DNA of 64,000 nucleotides. It comes from Symbiodinium natans (taxonomy: Eukaryota; Sar; Dinophyceae; Suessiales; Symbiodiniaceae). Made by a program: the position numbers and the translations under genes. The notes beneath the pieces are model-generated. The model had not been told where the DNA came from and did not search any database. It saw nothing but the letters and a program-made list of their open reading frames with translations. This document shows positions 1 to 10,959 of this stretch, piece by piece (positions within the stretch are counted from its first letter, which is position 1; each line of letters begins with the position of its first letter). The DNA lies in assembly GCA_905221605.1 (NCBI GenBank), contig CAJNDS010002256.1, forward strand, positions 260,571 through 324,570, written 5' to 3'.

Positions 1-804
1 CCTGGTCTTTTGACCACCCTGCGAAGCTTCACATTGTCAGAGTTTGCACAGTTTCCCTGTAGAACGTGTCAGGCTGGAGGTCGCACGCTGCAAGGCAGCC
101 GAGCAGATGCGCTGCAGCTGCTCCACGACTGCTGCTCGGCAGGGCTTGGGAGCTTTGGGATTCGAGCCATACTGGGGTTTCGGCCCTCAGTTGTCTTTAG
201 GGTTGGTTTGCAGGCTTGCGGGTTTTAAGAAGGTTCGTCTGGGAGCGAACAGGAGCCATATGAACCAAAAAACGTGTACTCATCAATGCGAGCGATGCCT
301 GCACTAGTGTAGTGGCATGCGCAGGTTGCGGTTGATCGTCTTGAGGGTAAGCAACAGAAGCATTACTGGCAGCTATTTTTTTGTTACCCCATATCTACGT
401 TGTGTCCGGCACCTCTTGCCTGGGCTTGCAGCCATGACACCGTATCATACCCTGTCCGCTTTGGGAAGTTTTTCGATCTCACAGTGCTGGTCGCTCTCTT
501 TTAGGATAGGGTCCTTGTGGGGTTTTTCCCGTTTAGGGTTTAGGATTTGAAGCTCCCCCCCCCTTTGGGTAAGTTTAGGGTTGCGGGTTGGAGTCCAAGG
601 GCTTGCAGCAAAGACGAGGCTTCGAGGGTTCAGGTTTCTTGCGCACTTTGGGTTTCCGAAACGTGGACAATGAGTGAGTCCGCCGAGCCCTCTCCTCTCC
701 TTAATGTAGGACGGCAAAGTAAGCAAAGTATGTCCCGCAGCTCTCTCTTTGTCACAACAAGTCCACCAGCAGAAGCCTAGGGGAACGTCCAAGAGCCACT
801 ACAG

Positions 805-1777
805 AGTACCTGGTGAAAAAGCTCATGCCTTCAGATGCAGCCCCCAAAATGGAACGTTGTTCAGAATATGACCAGTTGGTGCAGTTGCGCTTTCAATGTG
901 CCGGCTAGCGCTCCGTCACTTTTCGTTGCAGGACTGCGTATAGTCCTGGGATGTGTCTTCGGATTCTAGCGCTGCAGCCAGTGCGCAGGCTATGAACAGG
1001 AAGGCATCATGGCCCCCTTTGCGGTGCTGGTCCTCCTGTGCTACAACATCTGGATGAATCCTGGAAGTTCTAGTGGTCAAGGCTGTTGGCCTGAGAGCGT
1101 GCACAGCAAAGGTCCACGGAATCATTGGGGAAAGTTGCTGTTGCAGGGGCTACTAGTCGCTGCGAGATGGCGCAGTAGTTGTTTGCGTGCTGCGACGCTG
1201 AAACCCGAGCAAGCCAGCTCAGCCTAGGAAAACATACCTCGGAGAGCCCATAACGGATGACGACTTTGCCGCGTCCAAGTCCTTTCTGCAGTGGTCGGCA
1301 GAGCGCTTCCCTGACAGTGCAGTCTTTGAGTTCTGGCAAATGGAGCTTCATGTGATTCGCACGGAGATTCACGAAGCTTCCAGGCCGGCGGTTGGCTGTG
1401 ATTAAGTATGGGTAGATTTGTGTGGATGATGATGCCACGGGCGTCTGTGAAGACAGGCCATGCATCTGACCTAGAAGCGGAGTCGACCAACATGTTTTAG
1501 TGTTTTGATATTGCATGCTGACACAACCTGCATCGCCAGTATGTGCCACGCCAGTGTGGTTTTCTGTGCAGGTGTGTTGAGAGGGTTCATGCAGTTCTCG
1601 GCCACTTGGAGCTACCGGCAACTGGGCGAAGACATGAGCACCCAATTCTGTATTCTGTTGTTTTGGCGAACTCGTTGTCTGTTGGCGAGTCTGCTAGGGG
1701 CTTGCAGGCAATTGACTCCTTTCTGGAGCAGAAGAAAGCTATGCAACCTGGCGGAACTAGGCAGCCTATCCGGCAAT
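805..1777 (+). CDS. split gene, unknown function (four exons)
   Basis: I do not recognise the product. Four open segments on the + strand join in phase: 805-899, 1000-1055, 1228-1383 and 1572-1777. The introns are 900-999 (GC-AG), 1056-1227 (GA-AG) and 1384-1571 (GC-AG); the last exon is followed by GTAAGC. The second exon is hydrophobic. The third reads as an amphipathic helical stretch (AERFPDSAVFEFWQMELHVI) that faintly recalls the helical repeats of dinoflagellate TmcB-like proteins, but this is only a resemblance. GC and GA donors are known in dinoflagellates and each intron start repeats the first base or bases of the next exon. No start or stop codon was placed; the 3' end may lie beyond the foldback element at 1880. 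The exons could be chance open frames, so confidence is limited. Confidence 0.4.
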
Positions 1778-1879
1778 GTAAGCTACTCGTACCTCGTCAA
1801 AAACAGCTTCCTCCCTGAGATCCGACAAAATTTAGGCTGCATGCCCACACCGGGTTGCTCGTGGTTCTACGCTTGTATA

Positions 1880-1966
1880 TTGGGATCTTCCCCATATACA
1901 AACAGTCCTTAATAGGGGGTACCATAATCCCTACTAAGGACTGTTAGTACAAGGGGAACATCCCAA
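1880..1966. mobile_element. foldback MITE, family A copy 1
   Basis: The 87-bp sequence is almost one inverted repeat. The left end TTGGGATCTTCCCC pairs with the right end GGGGAACATCCCAA, and the inner arms ACAGTCCTTAATAGGG and CCCTACTAAGGACTGT also pair. Related copies lie at 4593, 29982, 45588, 50036 and 51013. It has no coding capacity, so it is a non-autonomous, transposon-like element. The flanking 8-mers match at only 5 of 8 positions, so the target duplication has decayed or is absent. Confidence 0.8.
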
Positions 1967-2008
1967 GTTGCAGAGTTTTTCTCTTCTGTAGAGTCGAGCT
2001 TTTTCACC

Positions 2009-2066
2009 TAAAACCCTAAAACCCTAAAACCCTAAAACCCTAAAACCCTAAAACCCTAAAACCCTA
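2009..2066 (-). repeat. telomere-like array, 8-base variant
   Basis: About seven tandem copies of AAAACCCT, which is TTTTAGGG on the other strand. This is the plant-type telomere repeat with one extra base per unit. It ends sharply at GGCGCACGGG. Confidence 0.9.
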
Positions 2067-2096
2067 GGCGCACGGGGCCCGCATGACTTGCATGTG

Positions 2097-2372
2097 CACG
2101 TAGCTGTTTCTCACACTCTGTCACAGATGCACGCCGGCATTCTCGCAGGAGCAATAATGGGAACTGGTTGTCTCGTTGTGGGATTTAGGGGAGCTGTTGC
2201 GCGTGCATGCTGTGTTCTCCATGTGTTCCTCCTGATTGCACGGACACGTAGCTGTTCTCACAACTGGTCGAAGATGCATGCCGGCATTCTCGCAGGCGCA
2301 CCAACTGGGAACGTCAGTTTCATTGCGAGATTTGAGGGAGCTGTCGTGCAGTCGTGCTGTGCTCTTCATGTG
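2097..2372. repeat. 148-bp tandem duplication
   Basis: Two diverged copies start at 2097 and 2245. Both begin CACGTAGCTGTT, share GCCGGCATTCTCGCAGG, and end near CTTCATGTG or CTCCATGTG. The period of 148 is not a multiple of three and the copies contain indels, so they are not an in-frame protein repeat. Confidence 0.75.
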
Positions 2373-2475
2373 TGTTCTCCATGCGGGCGTCAGCAGAGAC
2401 GCTCAGAGTCCGAATCCGCCTGGCCCTTAAGCAGCTCGGAACGTCACGCCCCGCAGTGCAAGCAACACGTTGCAG

Positions 2476-2823
2476 TTTCAAGTACAGGCACCGCCAAAGA
2501 GCTCCGCCAAACCCACCGCCTTGCCCGGGGACATGCAGGGGAGAGACGAAAGGTCATCGTATGAGCGGCTCGCAAACCGTTTCGTAGGGCCATGGGTGGA
2601 ATCTCGTACCGAAGCCAAACGCATCGCCAAGGCCACTCTCGCATATCGTATGGAGGATATCATTCGTTCTCAAGCCATTCGTCGCCGTATCAATGAGGAA
2701 AACCTTCGGGCTGTGGGGTGGTCGCATGAGGCTCGCGCGATGGTCGAGGGTCGCGCGGGGGTCGGGGGAGAGAGGCGAGGGGTGGTCAAGGAGGATGGCC
2801 CGACGGAGGGGCCGGCTTGCTGA
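2476..2823 (+). CDS. possible 3' exon, unknown product
   Basis: This stop-free + strand segment follows GTTGCAG and ends in TGA. The first in-frame ATG is at 2533. The product would be charged and helical in the middle (RTEAKRIAKATLAYRMEDII) with a Gly/Arg-rich end. I know no family for it. Its length is within chance expectation. It is listed because of the charged helical composition and the acceptor-like sequence in front. Confidence 0.25.
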   Translation, partial: FQVQAPPKSSAKPTALPGDMQGRDERSSYERLANRFVGPWVESRTEAKRIAKATLAYRMEDIIRSQAIRRRINEENLRAVGWSHEARAMVEGRAGVGGERRGVVKEDGPTEGPAC

Positions 2824-3251
2824 GCACGCCTCGTTAGCTGCATACACAAACACACACACAAGCGCACCCCCCCACACGCGCGGGCGTGCACTCAGGTCCG
2901 CTTCAGTGTGCTAGATCTGTAGGCGTCCCCTACCTGTCCCCCCCCCCTCTTGCTTGTAACAACCCCGCTAACAGTCTATGGCACCTTGGTGCATCCTGAG
3001 CCATGGCCTCTCGACACGATGTGACGCTGGCCTGAGCTGGGAACCTTGGAGCCCGCGAGTTTGGCATGTGGGTTGGACTGCAATGGAGGCTGGCATCACC
3101 AATACAGCAGCACGATGTTTGGGCTGCCAGGGGACACAGCGAGATGCTCAAGTTTGTTGGCGTGTGGCAGCCTTGTGCCTGCACGCGGCCGGACCGCTTT
3201 GGCCGCCCCCGGCGACACGGAGTGACTGCATGACGAATACCACTGCACTGC

Positions 3252-3544
3252 ATGGAGTTGGGTCGCCGCGGAGTGTGGCAGATGGGGACCCTACGTCTGC
3301 ATGATGCCTGCAACTGCCAGATGCATGACCGCTGGTACGAAGCAGAGAAGGAATTCATGAATTCAGAATTTGTGAATTCAGCAGTGAAGGCCCTGGAAAC
3401 TGATGGATGCACAACTGCATGTTGAGTGAAGCTTGGGTTCTGCACGAGCTCGGAGTCGACAGTCCCACGCACGTGCATTCTGCATGGACCGTGTGCATGG
3501 CCACCACCATCTGCCGAGTTGCGCCTCCTGACGCCCGGGGATGA
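3252..3544 (+). pseudogene. two overlapping frames, possible frameshifted gene
   Basis: An ATG frame at 3252-3425 (57 codons, with MHDRWYEAEKEFMNSEFV) overlaps by seven bases a second ATG frame at 3419-3544 (41 codons, starting MLSEAWVLHELGVDSP). Read as one protein with a one-base slip near 3419, they would give about 97 continuous residues. This could be an indel in a decayed gene, a sequencing error or chance. No family is recognised. Confidence 0.25.
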
Positions 3545-4097
3545 CAGAGACAGATGTACGTGGATGCTCGCGTATAGCCGCAGACGGCAGTCACTGCTCG
3601 GGACATCGAATGCTGAGGATAGAGAGAAGTATCACCCGCATAGCCCTTGCCACATATTGCTTTCTGGGAGGAAAGGCCGCTCGGGTTGTACTGTTCTGGA
3701 AATAGTATTCACACCTGATCTTTGGACGGTTTGCGGCAACCTCCACGTATTTTCGCTAGGTCGCAATGTGCCTAGGAATAGTCAGTCAGGTCTGATGGGG
3801 GAGGCTTGTTTCAGGGTGGAAAGGTGATCGAGGTATACTGTTAGCTATCATGGTTTGCGCCCCTCTGTTGGACACGTCGACTGGGTCAAAGAACTTCTGT
3901 CGGCCAATGGACACGCACCAATTTGTTTTCTGTTTGTCTGGGATCGATCAGGGGTCAGCTCTTCAGTATTGTGGCTTGGTATTGAGTATCCGTCGGTGGT
4001 CATGCTGACCCTGGTTGGTTCGTTACTGGTGGTCAAAGTACCCACTCTGGAGATCTCGACAGGACTTGCCTCGCCCGCTTATGCCAGTGTGAGAGTC

Positions 4098-4250
4098 GAA
4101 AACCCTAAAGCCCTAAAGCCCTAAAACCCTAAAACCCTAAAACCCTAAAGCCCTAAAGCCCTAAAGCCCTAAAATCCTAAAAACCTAAAACCCTAAAACC
4201 CTAAAATTCCTCAAAATTCTAAAGCCCTGAAACACCCAAAGACCCTAAAC
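4098..4250 (-). repeat. telomere-like array (AAARCCCT)n
   Basis: Degenerate tandem copies of AAACCCT, AAAACCCT and AAAGCCCT, decaying towards 4250. It is the left half of an outward-facing pair with the array at 4358. Confidence 0.9.
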
Positions 4251-4367
4251 CAGCGGCCTCTGTTTGAGGTTCTCCCTGGCGCTGCTCGACTGGGCCTCTG
4301 CGGCCCGAGGCTTCGAGCGGAGCTTGGCTGTCAGCGCGGCCAAGCAGAGGCGCTTCTGGTTTAGGGT
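4244..4367. repeat. palindromic spacer between telomere-like arrays
   Basis: The left arm CTAAACCAGCGGCCTCTG pairs imperfectly with the right arm CAGAGGCGCTTCTGGTTTAG. Inside lies a second hairpin, GCTCGACTGGGCCTC against GAGGCTTCGAGC. The whole spacer can fold as a nested cruciform. Confidence 0.6.
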
Positions 4368-4474
4368 TTAGGGTTTAGGGTTTAGGGTTTAGGGTTTAGG
4401 GTTTAGGGTTTAGGGTTTAGGGTTTAGGGTTTAGGGTTTGGGTTTATGGGTTTAGGGTTTAGGGTTTAGGGTTT
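4358..4474 (+). repeat. TTTAGGG array
   Basis: About sixteen TTTAGGG units with a few substitutions near 4440. The G-rich strand is the + strand, so it points away from the array at 4098. Confidence 0.97.
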
Positions 4475-4592
4475 CCTGGCGCGCGTCCCGGCCTCAGTCC
4501 AGGGGTTAAAAAAGGGTTTCTGGGGATGACTTTGGGATGTATCCCATCGTAGTAATACCCATAAATAGCAATATTAATAATAGTCATATCAA

Positions 4593-4702
4593 TTTGGGAT
4601 GCTTCCCCCCTTCTACGAAGAGCTCCTGAATTGGGAATCACAGTACCCCCCCCCCCCCCCTCCAAAATGATCCCTATTAAGGACTAAGGGGGAACATTCC
4701 GA
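4593..4702. mobile_element. foldback MITE, family A copy 2 (decayed)
   Basis: The left end TTGGGATGCTTCCCCCCTT and the right part CCCTATTAAGGACTAAGGG followed by GGAACATTCC match family A termini. A C-run at 4646-4660 interrupts it. Confidence 0.65.
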
Positions 4703-5330
4703 TGGATGACTGTTTAGGTTTGGGTCTTGAATTAAATGCAGCATTCTTTAGCCACTGATGCCGGTGCTTTTTTTATGCGTCTTTTCACATCTATGGGAGT
4801 TTGAGACAAGCTTTGGATCCGTGATGGGATTGCCCAAACCCTAGCAACAGAGCCCACGCCAAAGGAGGCAGCCGTCATAGTACCTCTTGCCCCAGAATCT
4901 CAAGCCTGAAGCCCCGGGCGTAAGTGACTGCCAGGCGCAGCTATGTGCCGACCCTGAGCCCCGGCTCACATGGAAAGCTTCGGTGTTCAGGGGGACGGTT
5001 TCAGGGCTTGTCCAACCAAGGCCTCGGAAAGGTGGACTTGGGGTCAATAGGCGAGTCGTTCTAGGAAGGCGTGTGTCAGCAGCAAGCTGGGGAGGCGTAG
5101 CGGCGTAGCGTGAAAGGTTGGGCGTAGGGTCAGAAGTATCTCCTTGCGGCTCGCTCTTGTGCTGCACCCTGTGCAGCATGTGCGGCCACGTGTAAGCCGG
5201 AAGTCACTACTCTCTGAGCGCCACAATGATGCCGCAAGCAATGTAAGCGTCCCCAAACTCCCTATGACCTATGGCTTCTGACTTGGAGCAGGTCTTATTT
5301 GGCTGGCTTGTGCCGCGTGCTGTGCCACAG

Positions 5331-5590
5331 CCCCTCTGAAGCGCGCGAGAATTTCGCGCGAGTGCAACAGTATGCCAAGATGAGAAAACGAAGCTTGGAC
5401 CACATTGGGGGCAGTTTGTTGTACATTGTCGTCGATGGCTTCGCCAATCGTCTGAGGCAATTGGCCACCTGAAGATGACCTTGCGTTTCTCAAAGTCAAA
5501 GACTTCCCCGGAGGGAGGCTTTGGCAGCAACACCACATCCGCATGCTCCCTTGAGAGATATACGAATATAGTGTTTTCACACAGGGAGCA
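5331..5590. other. stretch with facing exon-like frames
   Basis: The + strand frame from about 5331 to a TGA at 5469-5471 contains QYAKMRKRSLDHIGGSLLYI. The - strand frame from about 5590 down to 5472 contains SREHADVVLLPKPPSGEVFD and ends at a GT donor-like site. If both are real, the genes converge here. Neither family is known to me and chance frames are possible. Confidence 0.2.
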
Positions 5591-6389
5591 AAGCTGTGCA
5601 AACTTGTTGCGCAATTAAGAAACCAATAGAACAATCGAAGGTGTCACAGTGTAAATATAAGCCTCTATTATTGCATCACTTGGAATGTTCAGCGCAAAGC
5701 ACGCTAACAACTCCTAAAGACATCAATATTGATAATCCAAATGCGAATCAACTTTTCAAGGCTTCGCGTCTGGGCCATCACGAACATGCGAGCCCTTTCT
5801 AAGCCAGTCATTCGAGCGTTGTGTTTGCAGAAACCCAGCCTCCTGCTCTTTTGAGGCTCTGGGCGTGGCTCTTTCCCGCGTTTTGTCCTTAACGCCATAC
5901 CATCAACAGAACTTGTTGTTTCAAAACCGACGAAGCCCTTACAAGCATTGTGTTTGCAATCAGGGAGGGGGCTTGGGCCCCACCCGGCACACAACGGCCC
6001 CGCTTTTGAGAGTGCATCAACCTTCGTGCGGGGGGTGCAGGGGCAAGTTTTGTTAAGTGCTGGTTTTCGAAGAAAGGCCACCCCTCTCCTCCAATCAAAA
6101 CCCCAAATCCAAGAGTTGCAGGCGTGTCTCCATGGAGGTTTTGATTTTAGTTGTTTACATGTTTGGATTTTTCTTCGGAATATTGGCAGATTGTGGTTTG
6201 GAAGAAAAATACAAAAACTATTTCCATTAAGTAATGCCATATATTATGATGAAATAGCATGATTCCATACGTATTCGATCTGGAATGTAAACATGTAGTA
6301 TGTATACTCGCATACATAATGCGTTAGCTTTAACCACACACATACGCACACATATACATCTGCATATACCTGCACATATGTACATGTGC

Positions 6390-6858
6390 ATTGCTCTTGG
6401 GAGTGGCTAAGTAGCCAGTGGCTTCCGAGGACCTGCGTGGAGCCCACGCGCGCTCTCCTCGAGTTGATAGAGATCTCCATGTTGCGCTCAGCCGGCAGGT
6501 TTAGGGTTTAGGGTTTAGGGTTTAGGGTTTAGGGTTTAGGGTTTAGGGTTTAGGGTTTAGGGTTTAGGGTTTAGGGTTTAGGTCGGCTTGTTGGGCTCAA
6601 GCAGCCGGAACTTCAGTATGCACTCTGAAGCATTTCTGGCAGCAAAGGAAAATCCACGTGCTCCACACGATGCCCTCTGAGGAGAAGTGCCAGCTGAAGC
6701 AGATGCTTAGAGAGCATATGAACCTTCCTTTGACCTGTACCAGCTGTGGAAGCATTGTGCAACAACGTGGGATAGTGCGACGCAAAATGCATCATACATC
6801 AACGCACCATAAGAAACAGGAGAAATGCAACGACAGGCTCACGTGCAAACCTGACTAA
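6390..6858 (+). CDS. possible gene with an intron made of TTTAGGG repeats
   Basis: Upstream of the array a + strand frame is open from about 6340 to 6498 and includes ATG at 6472. Downstream a frame is open from 6582 to TAA at 6856-6858. If 6499-6581 is removed as a GT-AG intron (CAG before GTTTAG, then TTTAG before GTCGGC), the two frames join in phase to give more than 140 codons. The downstream part includes SEEKCQLKQMLREHMNLPLT and a CTSCGS pair of cysteines. No family is recognised. The array offers an AG every 7 bases, so phase compatibility is less telling than for an ordinary intron. Confidence 0.3.
6499..6581 (+). repeat. TTTAGGG array
   Basis: Twelve nearly perfect units. The flanks read CAG before GTTTAG and TTTAG before GTCGGC, which also satisfy a GT-AG intron. 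Confidence 0.97.
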
Positions 6859-6918
6859 AAACCCTAAACCCCACCAAAACCCCTAAGCCCTAAACCTAAA
6901 CCCTGAACCCTAAACCCC
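6857..6918 (-). repeat. telomere-like array, degenerate
   Basis: Diverged AAACCCT units. It faces outward relative to the G-rich array starting at 7016. Confidence 0.8.
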
Positions 6919-7015
6919 CAGAGCAGAAACTCCGGTCCCAGGAAGTTGCTGGAGGACCATCCGAATCCCACCTGTGAGCCGCCCGAGGCGGCCAGACTTG
7001 CTTTCCTGCCTTTGG

Positions 7016-7095
7016 GGCGTAGGGCTTAGGGCTTAGGGTTTCAACGTGGAGCTCAGTTCCGGGTTCAAAAGGGTATAGGGTATAGGGTTTAGGGT
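7016..7095 (+). repeat. TTTAGGG-like array, degenerate and interrupted
   Basis: Units such as TTAGGGC, TTTAGGG and TATAGGG flank a short unrelated insert. It is the right half of an outward pair with 6857. Confidence 0.75.
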
Positions 7096-8119
7096 GAAGT
7101 ACTGTAATGCAGGACTTGATTAGGGAGCGGGTCGGGGGGGGGGCGGGGTGTGGGTAAGCGTTCATCTACCCTGTGGCTTGCCCGAAGCCTTGATTCGGTG
7201 AGTTTGCAAGTGCAAGTCAATGTCGATGCAAGGATTCAAGGATAAGAGGTGCCTGCAGCTTGTTCCGCAAGTTGGGCGCCAGCAAAAAGGATGCACAGTT
7301 TTTCTAGGTTTAACGCTGCGGTGTGGCTAACTCACAAAAGATACGACCAACACCAGCTGAATTCTCAGAATTGTCACATGGGTTTTTCCCATTATGTGCA
7401 ATATGGGCATCCAAGTTCTCCCAAAAGTCAGTGAATGGAAGCAAAAAGAAGCCAACGTGTGCTTTGCCAGACATGTGATGGATTGGCTATCAATATGAGC
7501 GATGCTTTTGTTGGGTGGTCCTTTTTCGGGGAGCCTTTTGTAGGCGGCTCTGGAACGCAAGCTTTCTCCTTTTCAAGGATGGCGGAGTAAGAACGCCTCA
7601 TTCATTTTCGGGCATCTCCCGGGACTCTTGGTGCCTTCTATTTGAAGCATGTGTGGCCGAAACTATAAACTGCTGTGAAAAGGGCACGGAGGCCCCTCAA
7701 AGTCATTTTTTTCTTCTTCTGGTGCCTTTCTGAAGCCTTTTGAGTCCCTTTTTTGGGCAGCCTGGAGCCTCCTGGAGCCTTTTTTAGGCCTTTTTAGGAG
7801 CTGCAAGTGCAAGGCGTGCAGGTCTCTGCAGGAAGTCGCACATGGTGACCGCTCGCAATTGCGATGGTTCAGGGAAACGCGCCCTTTCTTTGCACATGTG
7901 ACGAGGAGGGCGCAAGGGCACTACTCTTCTCTGCCGAGATCGCCCGTCTCCAGGGTGACAACGAGGATTTCTTGCAAAAAAAGCATGGCACAGACAGTGG
8001 ACGAGCCATCGAGTTGTTCTCGTGCTGGTTCATAGAGGTTCGGCCGGAGAGAGGACAAATAGCCCGAGTGAAGACGCAGCTAAGTCGAGCTGATTCCCAG
8101 TTCCCAAAGCTTCAGCTAG

Positions 8120-8292
8120 ACGGCAACATGCCTTTATGTTCTAAAGGAGGCCCGTCGCTTGGGAGCGGAGGCGGTGGCGCTACTGCCTTCCCTGGGCTCT
8201 CGAGGTGCTGCAGGGGTTTTGGACGGCATCGAAAGCATCGAGTTACGGGGCCGTGCAGGGCTTCAGGGGGCTTTAATTTTTGCTGACTCTAG
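8120..8292 (+). CDS. possible internal exon, unknown product
   Basis: An open segment follows CAGCTAG and ends before GTGTCTAG. It contains KEARRLGAEAVALLPSLGSR and an alternating hydrophobic pattern typical of an alpha/beta fold. Neighbouring open segments on the same strand (7864-8119 and 8691-8771, the latter with DKCPKCCRAYDDS) could belong to the same gene. No family is recognised and chance is not excluded. Confidence 0.3.
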
Positions 8293-9489
8293 GTGTCTAG
8301 GATTTGCTCTATGGGTTGGGTATTTTGGTGGCAAAGAGGGAGTGCACAGTGCTGCGTTATCGAGAACATGAGCCAGTTTGCCATGCAACGTGCGGAACGC
8401 GAGGTGCCTCAAACGGGACTGCTGCAGCGCTGCATTTGACCATGGCGCTGCTAGGCCAGGGACATTAATGGATTTTCGGCAGCTTTTCGGTTTCGTGTAG
8501 TTACCATGTAGTTGACTTCGGACACCTTGAGTCCGGTCAGCAGTGCTGACTTAGACCTCAGAGCATTGGGCCTGTGCCGGCTCAGGCTTCATCCTCTCTG
8601 GCACACGTAGCACAGAGAAATTAGGTCCAGAGACAGAATTCACATGCCTTGTCCAGGAGGCCTCATACTTGGCTAATTTGTCAGCATGCCAGGTGTGGAA
8701 GGTCACCTGGCCCTGCTGGACAAGTGTCCAAAGTGCTGCCGGGCCTACGACGATTCCATCAAGTTCAAGAGGTTGGAAGCCCGGTCGAGGGGCAACCTTG
8801 AATCAACACCCAGCTGAACTGAACTGCAGAGGCTTGGACTCGAGAGGAAAATTGCTGATGCGACAATCCCGAGCACCTCGAGTGCCTTGGCATGCCGTGG
8901 CATCTAGCAGCAATGGCGGCTGGCTTGCTTGCTGTGCATCTGACAGCCGGGGAAAACCCAGCACAAAACAAGAGCTGTTCAAATTGCAGGCTGGTGTGCC
9001 TGCAGTTCCATTGATAATGTTGCACGTTTCCCCCGGAAGAAGAACTTTCCACAGCTCCCACAGGAGGGCCTTTGGTGCCAAAGTGCCACATGAACGGGCG
9101 CAGGTGGAGACCTCTCAGCTGCGCTCGAGCAGTGCGCGGATGACGGCTGTCGCTCCGCTGCAACTGCTGATTTCAAAAGCTAAAAACACAAAGGAGGGGG
9201 GGGTCGTGACAGGGGGTGCAAGTGGAGCTCGAACGGAGATCTGTGTGTAGCCTGCATCCGCCTTAAACAGATGTGAATCTTGTGGAAAAGTCCCTAAGCC
9301 CGAAAGCCTGGAACCCCTAAACAGGCTGTGGGGAAGGCGAGGAAGAGTTCTTCTCGGCGGAGGAGGAGGTACTCCTTTTTTTTGAAGCCCTGTGCCAACC
9401 CCTAATTTTTATTCTTGTGGGAGAAAATCACCCAGACTGCCCGCTTGTGACAGAGCCAACTCCGCACTGTTACAGCAAAGGTGGACATA

Positions 9490-9524
9490 CCCTAAACCCT
9501 AAACCCTAAACCCTAAACCCTAAA
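9490..9524 (-). repeat. telomere-like array (CCCTAAA)5
   Basis: Five perfect units. Confidence 0.95.
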
Positions 9525-10959
9525 TGATTTTCTGCATCACCATGATAGCAGTATCACCAAGTTAGCTATAATGTTAGCTGCAGTGGCAGTATCAGCTACG
9601 CCTGTCTTAGCCAGATGTGCTGAGTGGCCCACACAACAACCGTGGGATGGTGTGTACCTCTCCTGGCTTGTCCGAGCGTGAGCGGTTAACTGAATTTCTG
9701 TCGATCGCAAGTACTGCAGTCCCTCACATGCATGTGGTCAAGGAGGCGGATGGACCGGAGGGTGTGCCGTCCTCTCCATCCACTGCCAAGGTGGGGCGGG
9801 TATAAGTGTTGAGAAGCCTCTCCCATCTAATCCCCCCTACGCAGCCATCTCCAATGAATCCTGCCCTAGTTACGCTATAGACGCTATAGTTCCCCACGCC
9901 AGGGTGCCTTTTGGAGTCGCTGGCGGTTTCTCAAGCCATTGACGGTCGTGCCTCGGAACACACATGCGAAACGGTTTGAGGGTTTGGGGTCTTAGAAGGC
10001 GGGTTGCAAAGTCGCAGACTAGAGCCAGGCGAAAAACTCAATTCATGTCTGGCTTTGGAAAGCTCGTTGGAGTCGCCCGAAGAGCTTATGGACAGCCTGG
10101 AGGCAAAAGGGGGCGCATGATCCGTAGACGGGGCATAGCTCGTGGCCTGGAGAGCGAGCGGCTGTTGAGAGGATCTGACACGCAGTGTGATGCGCATGAG
10201 GATACAGATCTTCCGGCTGAAAGCCCCGGAGCCCCATGGCGGAACAGGGAGAATTGAAGGCATGCAGTTAGTGCAGTCCATGCGGGTATTTGCCACTTCC
10301 CCTTTCTATTCAGCTTGGCCAAAGCTGTTGCTAGTATCTTTGCTCGAGCGGCTGGAAGATGGAAGTACAGACAAGCGCATGTTGCTTCACTACCCTGGCA
10401 AGAGGGCTACATCATGCCGCCAGATCACCAGCAAACCAGCCTACCTAACTACAGTGAAGCTGACTGCATCGCAGGCGAACCCACGCTGTGTACGTAGGGT
10501 TAAGACCGGTCTCAGACGCGGCTCGGCCTTTGAAAACGAGGACTTGAAACTCCAAACAGCAACGCTGAAGCCTCAAAACAAAACCAGCAACCCCAATATC
10601 ACTGAGCTATCATTGTCCAGTGTGCAGCCGTGAAACCCTGACCTACACAACCTGGATCTTGTGACCACATGTAAGTCACCTGGCGCGCCCACCTCAGGCT
10701 GAGCGTCAAAAAGGGCAAGCGCATTTGTAACCCGAAGCCCCTTTCTGTACGCGGACCGGCTCTGGTCTAGCCTGACCAGCTAGCTGCCCAGTTTGGCGGT
10801 GGGCCCGTTGTTTAGTCCATTTGCTAGTAGCTGAGATCAACACCTGAGTACACCTCAGAACAAAGAGGTACTTGAACACCCAAGCCTCGAACATCAAAGA
10901 AAGGCTGAGCTTAAGAGCCCAACGTTAGTGTTTTTGGTCGTAGGTCGCCTGAAAAGCCC

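Noticed and set aside
1070-1645. 191-codon - strand frame
   Set aside because: It is antisense to the + strand exons at 1228-1383 and 1572-1777, and its composition (Ser, His, Cys rich) looks non-coding.
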